Source of the DNA: a virus | Strand: one strand, 5' to 3' | DNA: 45,928 nt | IMG/VR virus record: IMGVR_UViG_3300009102_000003 | Span: 1 to 45,928 of that record | In this document: piece after piece, positions 1-7,535 of the stretch | How positions within the stretch are numbered: the first letter of the stretch is position 1 | Layout of the letters: each line of letters opens with the position of its first letter | Program-made: the position numbers and the translations under genes | Notes under the pieces: generated by a model | The model's database searches: none | What the model saw: the letters and a program-made list of their open reading frames with translations, nothing else | Told to the model about the DNA's origin: nothing

Positions 1-2
1 AA

Positions 3-353
3 TTCTTTCCTCCACCTGGAAACCCTGGACACCGAGATCCTGAGGCAGAAGAGGTTATGCTTAAGATTAGGCTGATGATAGAGGAGCTAGCTGAGTTGGT
101 AGCTGCAATGCAATTGAATCTTTGCCATCCTAAGGACGAGCACTTTCAATTGGTTGCAGACTCCATAGCGGATTTGCTATATGTAACATACGGATCAGCA
201 GTATCTTATGGGATTAACATTGATGCAATCCTCAGAGAGGTTCATCGTTCTAACATGACTAAAAGTCTAGATAAGGATGATGGTGGAAAGGTAATAAAGG
301 GAGAGGACTTTGAGACTCCCAATCTAAGGGAAGTGTTATGGCCGAAGAAGTAG
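3..353 (+). CDS. MazG-like nucleotide pyrophosphohydrolase, 5' end cut by window edge
   Basis: The reading frame is open to the left edge. Residues upstream of the first ATG (57) keep the family pattern of a proline-rich stretch followed by an acidic helix (EAEEV), so the gene starts outside the window and 57 is probably internal. The all-alpha MazG/HisE-like fold is suggested by the EELAELVAAM helix, the ADLLYVTYG helix and the closing EVHRSNMTK motif, which is typical of phage MazG-like proteins that hydrolyse (d)NTPs or related nucleotides. It overlaps the next gene by 16 bases and heads the recombination operon. Family assignment is firm; substrate is unknown. Confidence 0.8.
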   Translation, partial: FFPPPGNPGHRDPEAEEVMLKIRLMIEELAELVAAMQLNLCHPKDEHFQLVADSIADLLYVTYGSAVSYGINIDAILREVHRSNMTKSLDKDDGGKVIKGEDFETPNLREVLWPKK

Positions 354-826
354 TACTATCAAAGTTTAAGGTTCACGTAGAAGAAATCGTAGAGAATGAT
401 AAAGGTGTCCTTTCGTGGCAGCCTAGGGAAGTGGAGATTGATGCTAGCGAAGATACCTTTATAGATGATAATGCTGTGGACAAGGAGTTGACAAAGATAG
501 GCAATTTGCTAGCCTACTATAGTGATATAGCGGCTCACTTGAAGGCTCAGTATATTAGGAAGGAAGAGCAGCTTGATGCTGTTGTATCCGCTGTTGATGA
601 CCAGCTTCGACAGGCTATCATAGCGGCTGGGGACAAGCCCTCTGAGGCTAGGCTGAAAAAGGCTGTAATCAAACATCCTGAGTATCAAAAGACGGTTGAC
701 ATTTTAGGGGTATATAGACTATATCACTATCAACTTGACGGTTTAGTCAGAGCGTTAAGGGCAAAGGCTGAAGCGCTGAATGTCCTAGCTCATAATCAAC
801 GACTAGAGAAAAAGCAATATAGCTAA
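338..826 (+). CDS. UvsY-like recombination mediator candidate
   Basis: A 162-residue protein predicted to be helical from about residue 45. After a short beta-like N-terminus come a helix containing LLAYYSDIAAHLKAQY, a lysine-rich link (SEARLKKAV), and a long C-terminal helix with YRLYHYQLDGLVRALRAK. This layout resembles T4 UvsY: an N-terminal helix with tyrosine, a middle basic segment, and a C-terminal helix that drives oligomerisation. UvsY loads the recombinase onto ssDNA coated by gp32. The position directly before a gp32-like gene and a UvsX-like gene supports the call. Sequence identity is low, so this is inference from architecture and neighbours. Confidence 0.5.
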   Translation: MAEEVVLSKFKVHVEEIVENDKGVLSWQPREVEIDASEDTFIDDNAVDKELTKIGNLLAYYSDIAAHLKAQYIRKEEQLDAVVSAVDDQLRQAIIAAGDKPSEARLKKAVIKHPEYQKTVDILGVYRLYHYQLDGLVRALRAKAEALNVLAHNQRLEKKQYS

Positions 827-839
827 AGGAGTAAAAGGA

Positions 840-1718
840 ATGCCGATTCAAAACGTACCTGTAGACGATCAAGCTATGCAAGAAGAGCTTGAGAAAGACA
901 GTGGAATAAAGACTACCCAGCAGGGAGCTATCTATGTCCTGAAGAAAGGTATAACTCAGCTTAGGGTTATGCCTCCGATGCCTGGACAGAAGAAGTTTTT
1001 CAGAGAGTTTCGTGAGCACCCCTGGAATCCAGGTGGAAGGTTTCGTCGGGATACCTGCCCTACCAATTTAGGGGCACCCTGTCCTGTCTGTGATGAAGGG
1101 AAGCGACTCTTTCAGACTAGCGATCCCGATAGTGTGATAAGGTCTAAGAAGCTCCGGCCTCGTAGACAATTCATCCTGAACGCTGTTATCCTTGCTGACC
1201 CTGATGGGGCAGGGGCTAAGAGTGGAGTACAGGTGATGCGCTTCGGAGTCAAGGTCAAGCGCCAGCTTGTTCGCTATGACAGGGACTTTGATGGTAGCTG
1301 GGGTGGCATGACTGACCTCCAGACAGGCTTCGATGTTCGGATCGAAAAGACTGGGGATACCATGGAGACTACCGAGTACTTTGTCCATGGAGTACCTAAG
1401 CGGACAGACATTGGGCAGGCCTTATCAGCACAGGGGATCGACTTCAGCAAGTTTGAGTCTCATGACTTGGATCTGGTTGCCCCTCCTCCGACTCACGCAG
1501 AGCTCGAAGCTCTTCTGAAGGAGGACTTTGTGCCGGGGTTCGACAACTCACCTACCATCTCTGAGGGAACCCCGACTCCGGTAGAGCCTGACGCTCCGGT
1601 CACGTCCGAAGTGGAGGCTGCACCTGGGATCGTAGAACAGGCAGAGATTTCTAGAGAGTTTGAAGCTCCGGTGGCTGCACCTGACGTACCGCCACCGTTC
1701 ACAACTGAGGAGAAGTAA
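840..1718 (+). CDS. gp32-like zinc-containing single-stranded DNA-binding protein
   Basis: A 292-residue protein with a gp32-type zinc site: H60, C73, C81 and C84 (H-x12-C-x7-C-x2-C), close to the H-x12-C-x9-C-x2-C spacing of T4 gp32. The zinc subdomain sits in an OB-fold-like region (about 25-200) with many aromatic and basic residues. The C-terminal 80 residues are acidic, proline- and alanine-rich and low in complexity, like the tails through which SSBs recruit partners. The start has a strong ribosome binding site (AAGGAG). Expected role: coat ssDNA in replication and recombination with the UvsX and UvsY-like neighbours. Confidence 0.85.
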   Translation: MPIQNVPVDDQAMQEELEKDSGIKTTQQGAIYVLKKGITQLRVMPPMPGQKKFFREFREHPWNPGGRFRRDTCPTNLGAPCPVCDEGKRLFQTSDPDSVIRSKKLRPRRQFILNAVILADPDGAGAKSGVQVMRFGVKVKRQLVRYDRDFDGSWGGMTDLQTGFDVRIEKTGDTMETTEYFVHGVPKRTDIGQALSAQGIDFSKFESHDLDLVAPPPTHAELEALLKEDFVPGFDNSPTISEGTPTPVEPDAPVTSEVEAAPGIVEQAEISREFEAPVAAPDVPPPFTTEEK

Positions 1719-1994
1719 ATGGCTAGACGAGTCAAAGTAGATGAAGATGCCCTTGAGGCAGCTTACACAAAGGGCGACGGTCTTGCTCAGCTTCAGAGGG
1801 ATTTCGGGATCAATAGAATGACTGCCCGTAAAATTCTCTTGGAGCGTGGGGTAGTGATTCGTAGTCCAGGTCGTCCCCGTAAGACTCTAGCTGTAGGGGG
1901 AACAGCAACAGGTCGGACTTCAGCGGTTGCTCCAGAAGTGAGCTCACCTAAGAGTCCATTCGCAATGATTGACAATTCAGAAAGAAAGGTATAA
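1719..1994 (+). CDS. small helix-turn-helix protein with AT-hook-like motif
   Basis: A 91-residue protein. Residues 8-45 look like a homeodomain/resolvase-type helix-turn-helix (GLAQLQRDFGI, NRMTARKILLERG), followed by a basic GRPRK motif of the AT-hook type at about residue 52 and a disordered tail. It starts one base after the stop of the ssDNA-binding gene, so it is translated with it. Likely a DNA-binding accessory or regulator of the operon; target unknown. Confidence 0.6.
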   Translation: MARRVKVDEDALEAAYTKGDGLAQLQRDFGINRMTARKILLERGVVIRSPGRPRKTLAVGGTATGRTSAVAPEVSSPKSPFAMIDNSERKV

Positions 1995-1996
1995 CA

Positions 1997-2170
1997 ATGG
2001 CTAGTCTATTGACCACTCGCAATCTGTTGATCGGCGCTGCTGTGGCAGCTCTTTTGGCAGGGGGACTCTTCTTCAAGAACCGTTCGGTTACTGAAGAGAC
2101 TGTGGTCCCTACCGTTGCGGTAGAGATCTTTGTTCCATCCGTTGAGCTCCCCGATCCAAACGCGGAGTAA
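1997..2170 (+). CDS. small single-pass membrane protein, 57 residues
   Basis: This short ORF fills the gap between the helix-turn-helix gene and the recombinase gene. It has a polar N-terminus (about 9 residues), one hydrophobic segment at about residues 10-26 (LLIGAAVAALLAGGLFF), then a positively charged KNR and an acidic, valine/proline-rich tail. The ATG lies two bases after the preceding stop and the reading frame uses up the whole gap. No family recognised; an inner-membrane anchored peptide is inferred. Confidence 0.6.
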   Translation: MASLLTTRNLLIGAAVAALLAGGLFFKNRSVTEETVVPTVAVEIFVPSVELPDPNAE

Positions 2171-2173
2171 TCA

Positions 2174-3232
2174 GTGACACAAAAGGACGACCAGGTAGAT
2201 GATTTCTTTTCTAGGGTTGAGAAAGCCCTAGCCAAAAAGGAGTTGAATATACCTGGCTATCGCGCTTCAGATGTGAGGGTAGCGTCTCACATTCCCTACG
2301 GGATAAGAACCCGGATGCCTCAGCTAGATTTAGCTATGGGTAGACCGGGTTATCCCGTGGGTCGTGTAATCGAATTGTATGGACTCCCTTACTGTGGGAA
2401 GTCCACTGCGGGTTTCCTTGCAATTGCTGAGACTCAGAAGCAAGGGGGAATGGCAATCTTGATAGATACGGAGACTGCCTTTGAACCCATGCGGGCTGCC
2501 GAGATAGGTGTTGATATAGATAATTTGAAAATCTATTCTCCTGAGACAATTCAGGAAACCTTTACTTTGATTGGGCAACTCTTGGACTCGCTGATAAACT
2601 TCAACAAGCCTATAGTTATCGTAGTGGATTCAGTTACGGCAGTCCCTACGAAGTGGCAAGGAGAAAAAGGTCTAACCAATCAGAAGCCAGGTGAGTTAGC
2701 TCAACAGATAAAGATGGGCATGAAGATGATTACATCTAAGGTGGCTAAGAAAAAGGCTCTCCTTCTCTTAGTGAATCATGCCCACGAAACGATGGCCATG
2801 TATGGTAAGAAGACTACATCAAGTGGTGGTCATGCCATCAAGTTCTTTTCCTCTAATAGGATTGAGTTCAAGCACGCCAAGACGTTGAAGACTGCGGATG
2901 GCAAAGAAAGGCTAGGACAAGAGATCAAGGTGAACATCGAGAAGCTGAAGGTGGCTAAGCTTCGGCACCCTGACTTCAAAATCAATTTGATGGTAGACGG
3001 TGGATTTGACACGATGGGTTCTCTACTTGAAGCCATGATTAGTATTGGGATGGTGAACCACCCGAAGGGAAGCAAAGTCTATACCTTGGAGACAGGTACA
3101 GAGTTTGCTAAGATTGAGTGGCCACAGGTTGTGGCAGACAATGGTGGGCTGGATGCAATGTATGAACATTTCATTAAAGAGGCATGTGCTAGAGGGCACA
3201 TGATTCCTTGGGGTAGTCAAGAAAATGGTTGA
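2174..3232 (+). CDS. uvsX: RecA/UvsX-like recombinase
   Basis: A 352-residue RecA-fold ATPase. Walker A is G-L-P-Y-C-G-K-S-T (70-78). A following strand AILIDTETAFEP carries the catalytic-glutamate region (RecA DAEHALDP position), and VIVVDSVTAVPT is Walker B. The LLLVNHAHE strand corresponds to the NQ sensor of RecA, with H for Q. A glycine-rich GGHAIKFFSS segment matches the loop 2 region. The start codon is GTG, with GGAG seven bases upstream inside the previous gene. Role: ATP-driven strand exchange on ssDNA, working with the gp32-like, UvsY-like and gp46/47-like proteins around it. The gene name follows the phage paralogue by context. Confidence 0.92.
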   Translation: MTQKDDQVDDFFSRVEKALAKKELNIPGYRASDVRVASHIPYGIRTRMPQLDLAMGRPGYPVGRVIELYGLPYCGKSTAGFLAIAETQKQGGMAILIDTETAFEPMRAAEIGVDIDNLKIYSPETIQETFTLIGQLLDSLINFNKPIVIVVDSVTAVPTKWQGEKGLTNQKPGELAQQIKMGMKMITSKVAKKKALLLLVNHAHETMAMYGKKTTSSGGHAIKFFSSNRIEFKHAKTLKTADGKERLGQEIKVNIEKLKVAKLRHPDFKINLMVDGGFDTMGSLLEAMISIGMVNHPKGSKVYTLETGTEFAKIEWPQVVADNGGLDAMYEHFIKEACARGHMIPWGSQENG

Positions 3233-3389
3233 GATTTCGCTTGTACTCATTGTTCTTCCTAGGTATTGGACGTTTGGCTTTGACAAGGTAGGGGCGGCTA
3301 CTCCTGATGGAGAAATGGATGCCACCTGTTTTGCCTTTCGCTTTGGCTTTATAGGTATTGACGTTACTCTCTATAGGCCAAATGATTGA
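3225..3389 (+). CDS. small hypothetical protein, 54 residues
   Basis: A short ORF bridging recombinase and SbcD-like genes. Its ATG overlaps the recombinase stop (ATGGTTGA) and its own stop overlaps the TTG start of the next gene, so it is locked into the operon. The protein begins with a hydrophobic strand (EISLVLIVL) and is rich in aromatic residues (RYWTFGFDK, CFAFRFGFIG), suggesting a small beta-sheet protein. No family recognised. The exact overlaps on both sides make it more likely real than chance. Confidence 0.6.
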   Translation: MVEISLVLIVLPRYWTFGFDKVGAATPDGEMDATCFAFRFGFIGIDVTLYRPND

Positions 3390-4336
3390 GATTCATTGTC
3401 TACTCGGACTTGCACCTTCATTGCTGGAGCTATGGTTCTAAGCTAATCGAAGGTCGCAACAGTCGGCTGCTTCAACAGATAGACGTTCTAAACCAAATGA
3501 AAAAGTATGCTGTGCAGCATGGCATACGGGACATCTTCTGTTGTGGTGATGTTACACATACTCAAGGCAGGACTGATGCTGAAGTATTGATGGCAGGCCA
3601 TGAGGTCTTTTCAGGGATCTCTGCGGATGGGATAAAGCAATGGTGGATTCCAGGGAACCACGACTACAAGGATCGGGCAGGCACAATACACTCGCTCTCC
3701 TGGCTAAAGGAGCTAGGAGCACTGGTCGAGAAGCAAGAATTTTTCTTGAACTATACCAATGGTACTTCTCTAGCGTTTTTACCTTACACCGAAAGCAAAG
3801 ACGAACTCCTAGCTTTTTTCAATAACGTCCCCGTAAACTCTATCTGCTTTATTCATCAAGGAGTTTCAGGGGTTCCAGTCAACAGTAAAATTTTCTTAGA
3901 CGAAATCTTTGATCCCGCTATAATTCCAGAGCATGTTGCCCATGTTTTCTCTGGACATTACCATGACCATAAGCTAGTATCCCCTAAGCTGACTATCCCT
4001 GGTGCGCCTATGCAACATACATGGGGAGATGCGGGACAGCCTAGAGGTTGGCTAGATTGTTCAGTAGATGAATTCGGAATAGTCATTAAGCATATCGAAT
4101 CAGATCATCCTAAGTTTATTCGTGATCTAGCTGAGCCTCATAAAGAGGGAGACTGGCGCGAGACTCTTGAGGATACTATGGCTGCTCCTAAGATCAAGCT
4201 AAGCGCAGCCGACTTCTCCGATCTAGACTTAATTGCAGAAGAGTATGCTACGAAGAAGAAACTTAATGCTCACACCAAGTCCATAGGAAAACAACTTCGA
4301 GCAGGAAAGTATGAAGTTCCAGTGGCTAAAGACTGA
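3386..4336 (+). CDS. SbcD/Mre11/gp47-like metallophosphoesterase nuclease subunit
   Basis: A 316-residue calcineurin-type phosphoesterase with the metal-binding motifs in order: D8-x-H10 (YSDLHLH), GDVTH, GNHD, an IHQG histidine and GHYHDH. These define the di-manganese nuclease centre of SbcD/Mre11/T4 gp47. The start codon is TTG, overlapping the preceding stop; no earlier start fits the conserved N-terminal strand. It overlaps the SbcC-like gene by 26 bases, as expected for subunits of one complex. Role: resect DNA ends to give ssDNA for the recombinase. Confidence 0.9.
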   Translation: MRFIVYSDLHLHCWSYGSKLIEGRNSRLLQQIDVLNQMKKYAVQHGIRDIFCCGDVTHTQGRTDAEVLMAGHEVFSGISADGIKQWWIPGNHDYKDRAGTIHSLSWLKELGALVEKQEFFLNYTNGTSLAFLPYTESKDELLAFFNNVPVNSICFIHQGVSGVPVNSKIFLDEIFDPAIIPEHVAHVFSGHYHDHKLVSPKLTIPGAPMQHTWGDAGQPRGWLDCSVDEFGIVIKHIESDHPKFIRDLAEPHKEGDWRETLEDTMAAPKIKLSAADFSDLDLIAEEYATKKKLNAHTKSIGKQLRAGKYEVPVAKD

Positions 4337-6206
4337 TAATGTATTCTCGATTAACTCTATCACTCTGGGCCTTGCTGACCTTGGCCTTGTCCTTGTTACC
4401 GGACATTCGTATGATGACGGTGGTTCTAATGGTAGTGGCAAGTCAAGCCTTGTATCAAAGTCCCTGGTATGGGGTCTGTTTGGCACTAGTCCTGACGGGG
4501 TTAGAGCAGACGATGTTGTTAATCGGCATTCTGGTCGTGGTCACGCCTTTGTAGAGATCTGCTTTACTTCTGATGATTCCCAGCACTACATCATAAAGAG
4601 AAGCCGAAACCCCAATAGACTTTGGCTAAAGACTGGGGCTGGCCAAGACCTAACCTGCCGCCTTGAGGTAGACACTCAGAAGCTTATCAACAAACTCCTG
4701 GGCAGAGATTTCAAGACCTTTGCTCAGACAGATTTCTTCGGCCAAGGCCGTCTTCTTTCTTTCCCTTCCTTGAGCTCAGCCGAGCAGTACAAAGTTCTAG
4801 AAACCATCCTGCCTCTAGAGAAACTCCAGACCTGGCACCAAACTACAATAGCCTTCCTTAAAACTATTGTCCATGAGAAGGAGGTATGCAGGATAGATGT
4901 GTTGCAATGCGCTGCTGTCATCTGCGCTCATGGGTTTACTATAGATAGGATTGAAGAGAACGCTAAGCAGTGGGAGATAAAGCAAGCTGAAGATATTAAG
5001 CAAGTTGAATTTCTAGTGAAGGAAGCCCTAGAAAGAAAGGTAACTAACGACAAAGATAGAGCTAACTTAGATACAGAGATAGAAAATCTTGGAGCTCCTA
5101 GATCTTTGAAACCTCTAAAGGAGAGAACAAAGGAAATTGGTAATGCATTTTTGAAATGGAATGAGGCTTTTCAAGAAATATTAACCCAAAGCGGACAATA
5201 TATATCACATAAAGATAGCCTAGAAAAACAAATTGCTTGTCTTAACTCTGATAGTTGTCCAACGTGTAAGCAGATCTGGCCAGACTTGCAGACTAGATTA
5301 GAGAAGAAAGTAAGTTTAAGTCTTGAGTTAGATGATTATAAAGAGAAGCTTAAGAAAACTATACAAGCTAAACAGAATATTACACAAATAATAAAAGGAT
5401 TAAATGAAGAGAGAGACCAGATTCAAGAGGAGATTACGGAGGAAGCTAATAAAGTCCATCACCTTCAGCTTCTTCAGGCTAGACGAATAGCTCTAAACAA
5501 AACTGTAGCCGAAGCAGACGTTATCGTTCAGACTGAGAAGCTGGAAAAGTACAAAGGATATTGGAATCCTTATCTAAAATCAATCGAGCAAGTGAAAGAA
5601 AGTATAGAACAAGAGTCGAGCAAAGAGGTTAAACTTAAGAATAGGCAAGCGACACTAGAAAAAGAAATAGATGCTATCGTTGTATGGAAGGAAGCATTCT
5701 CAAAGGATATCAGAACCTTATTGTTCGATAAGATATGTTCCTTCCTAAACACAGGTACGGAACAACATCTGAAGAAGCTGAACAATTCCCAGCTCCACGT
5801 AGAATTCTCCACTAATAAGTCTATGAAATCTGGTAAGACTAAAGAGGAATTTGCTCTACGTTGTTGGAACGACTTTGGTGGTAACTCCTTTGCTTCTCTC
5901 TCTGGTGGGGAAAAGCAAATGATTTCCTTCGCTATTGGTCTATCCTTAGCTGATCTAGCTGAGACACAGGTTAGACATTCTTCCAATGTCTTGATTTTAG
6001 ATGAGCCTTTCCTATACTTGGATGACAAGAACTGTGAAAGTGTGGTAAACTACTTAGTGGATGAGCTCATGAAAAGAAAGTCTACTGTCTTTCTTATCTC
6101 TAATGAGGATCATCTTAAAGCTCTTATACCCAATAGGATTCATGTCACTAAAAGAAAAAGGATAACCAGTGCTTCAGGAAAAGGAGTGATAACTAAAGAT
6201 GGGTAA
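4311..6206 (+). CDS. SbcC/Rad50/gp46-like SMC-type ATPase
   Basis: A 631-residue ABC/SMC-type ATPase. Walker A is G-S-N-G-S-G-K-S (38-45). A coiled coil (about 220-480) is interrupted by a zinc-hook C-P-T-C (C316, C319). The C-terminal half has the signature LSGGEK (about 540) and Walker B VLILDEP (about 562). The ATG at 4311 has an AGGAAAG site upstream inside the SbcD-like gene. The coiled coil is short compared with cellular Rad50 and similar to phage gp46. It should form the end-processing complex with the preceding subunit, consistent with recombination-dependent replication. Confidence 0.92.
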   Translation: MKFQWLKTDNVFSINSITLGLADLGLVLVTGHSYDDGGSNGSGKSSLVSKSLVWGLFGTSPDGVRADDVVNRHSGRGHAFVEICFTSDDSQHYIIKRSRNPNRLWLKTGAGQDLTCRLEVDTQKLINKLLGRDFKTFAQTDFFGQGRLLSFPSLSSAEQYKVLETILPLEKLQTWHQTTIAFLKTIVHEKEVCRIDVLQCAAVICAHGFTIDRIEENAKQWEIKQAEDIKQVEFLVKEALERKVTNDKDRANLDTEIENLGAPRSLKPLKERTKEIGNAFLKWNEAFQEILTQSGQYISHKDSLEKQIACLNSDSCPTCKQIWPDLQTRLEKKVSLSLELDDYKEKLKKTIQAKQNITQIIKGLNEERDQIQEEITEEANKVHHLQLLQARRIALNKTVAEADVIVQTEKLEKYKGYWNPYLKSIEQVKESIEQESSKEVKLKNRQATLEKEIDAIVVWKEAFSKDIRTLLFDKICSFLNTGTEQHLKKLNNSQLHVEFSTNKSMKSGKTKEEFALRCWNDFGGNSFASLSGGEKQMISFAIGLSLADLAETQVRHSSNVLILDEPFLYLDDKNCESVVNYLVDELMKRKSTVFLISNEDHLKALIPNRIHVTKRKRITSASGKGVITKDG

Positions 6207-6810
6207 GGACTCTAAGAATGGGAATGGGATTCATAAGAAACTCGAATTCCTATTTGAGTATGGAGTTGATACAGAGAAGCGAATCATCTACTTCAATGAT
6301 GATGTTGAGCAGCATTCCGTAGATAGAATTATCAAGGCTCTATCCTTTTTTGAGAATACTCCTAACAGGCCTGTCTCGCTTTCCATCTGTTCCTATGGTG
6401 GCTCTATGGACCAGATGTTTGCCCTCTATGATGCCATTGTCACGACACCTACTAAAATCATCACAGTGGGCACTGGCTGCATCTGTAGTGCCGCTGTCAT
6501 CCTGCTCGCCTGTGGAGATGAGCGCTACGTTACTGAGAACTCCATGCTCATGTCCCACAATGCTGAGAGCATCGGGGTGGGGAATCCCGCTACCCTGATG
6601 TCCCAGGCCAAGGCCTTTCAAGCAATGGAAGATCGAGCATGGATGTTATTGGAGCGGCATTCAACTTGGTCTGCTAGGAAGTGGAAGGAGAGCGCTCAGA
6701 AGAAGGGGGAAGTTTGGCTCACCCCTTCTCAGATGTTAAAGGCTGGAGTCATTGATGGAATTCGTGCAAAGAATAAACCACCTATGCCTATTAAGAAAAA
6801 GAAGAAGTAA
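6199..6810 (+). CDS. ClpP-like serine protease
   Basis: A 203-residue ClpP/crotonase-fold protein. It shows the RIIYFND start strand, the SICSYGGSM oxyanion-type loop, the nucleophile S97 in TGCICSAAV and H120 in MLMSHNAE. Where E. coli ClpP has the catalytic Asp (RDRFLS), this protein aligns EVWLT, so the third residue may be E171. The C-terminal strand KAGVIDGI is conserved. The C-terminus ends in a run of lysines. It overlaps the SbcC-like gene by eight bases and lies in the recombination operon, not beside the capsid genes where phage ClpP-like prohead proteases usually sit, so its substrate is uncertain. Confidence 0.85.
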   Translation: MGKDSKNGNGIHKKLEFLFEYGVDTEKRIIYFNDDVEQHSVDRIIKALSFFENTPNRPVSLSICSYGGSMDQMFALYDAIVTTPTKIITVGTGCICSAAVILLACGDERYVTENSMLMSHNAESIGVGNPATLMSQAKAFQAMEDRAWMLLERHSTWSARKWKESAQKKGEVWLTPSQMLKAGVIDGIRAKNKPPMPIKKKKK

Positions 6811-6962
6811 TGCAGTTAGACATTCGGTGCTCAGACTGTGGCAGGAAATTTGACCAGAAGGGTAGCAGAGGACGACGGCCCAAGCGGTGTATTGAGTGTC
6901 GGGAGAGAGTAAAGGATAAGTGGCGTGCTACGAAAGGTACAGATAGTACGGGATCGAGATGA
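6810..6962 (+). CDS. small zinc-ribbon protein, 50 residues
   Basis: A short ORF whose ATG overlaps the protease stop (TAATG) and whose stop overlaps the next start. It carries two CxxC knuckles: C-S-D-C near residue 7 and C-I-E-C near residue 27, separated by a basic loop (GSRGRRPKR), then a basic tail. This is the pattern of a small treble-clef or zinc-ribbon nucleic-acid-binding protein. Partner unknown. Confidence 0.65.
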   Translation: MQLDIRCSDCGRKFDQKGSRGRRPKRCIECRERVKDKWRATKGTDSTGSR

Positions 6963-7186
6963 GTCCTGATTTTATAGGTTGGATTGCAACTGCAATAGTC
7001 ATCTTTGGAACCTGTCTTCTCTCACAAAAGAAAAAGTCTGGATGGCTTATTAGAGTAGTAGGTAATGTTTTGTGGGTAGTCGTAGGTTTCATGACAGGTC
7101 TAACGTCTATCATTGCTTGTGAGGGAACATTTATTTTGGTTGATATGATAGGGTACTTTAAGTGGAAGAAGGATGAAGACAAGTAG
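6959..7186 (+). CDS. small PnuC/YgjV-like integral membrane protein
   Basis: A 75-residue protein with three hydrophobic segments: about 5-22, 32-46 and 48-66. The arrangement of a GW motif, a lysine-rich turn (QKKKSGW), then VGNVLWVVVG and a final segment ending in MIGYFKW, resembles small PnuC/YgjV-type phage membrane proteins. PnuC carries nicotinamide riboside; such short versions are of unknown activity. It overlaps genes on both sides. The family link rests on pattern only. Confidence 0.55.
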   Translation: MSPDFIGWIATAIVIFGTCLLSQKKKSGWLIRVVGNVLWVVVGFMTGLTSIIACEGTFILVDMIGYFKWKKDEDK

Positions 7187-7535
7187 CGCCAAAGCTAAGG
7201 GTCGCAAGCTTCAGAAGATGGTAGTTGAAACTATCTTAGAAGTTAATCCTTCCCTGCATGAGGATGATGTTGTCAGTCGCCCTATGGGTAGTGGCGGTGA
7301 GGATATCATGCTGAGTGAAAATGCAAGGTCATGGGTTCCTTTCAGTTTCGAGTGTAAGAATACAAGGGCCTTTCCTGGTCTGCCTGCATTGAGGCAAGCC
7401 GAGGCCAATAGCAAAAGAAGGGGGCTGCCTATTGTTTGTTGGAAGCCTGCCGGTAAGGGGAAAGACGACGTGATTGCTTATTTCAACCTAAAAGACTTTT
7501 TAGTCTGGGTTAAAGGGGAGAAAATGAATGGCTAA
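7173..7535 (+). CDS. PD-(D/E)XK nuclease, Holliday-junction-resolvase-like
   Basis: A 120-residue protein with the core signature of archaeal Hjc/VRR-type nucleases: E19 in the first helix, a GGED44 turn, and E60-C-K62 on the next strand, followed by a helix rich in Q/R (ALRQAEANSKRR). The N-terminus is basic (SSAKAKGRK). The position after the recombination genes fits a branched-DNA resolving nuclease. The exact substrate is inferred. Confidence 0.7.
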   Translation: MKTSSAKAKGRKLQKMVVETILEVNPSLHEDDVVSRPMGSGGEDIMLSENARSWVPFSFECKNTRAFPGLPALRQAEANSKRRGLPIVCWKPAGKGKDDVIAYFNLKDFLVWVKGEKMNG

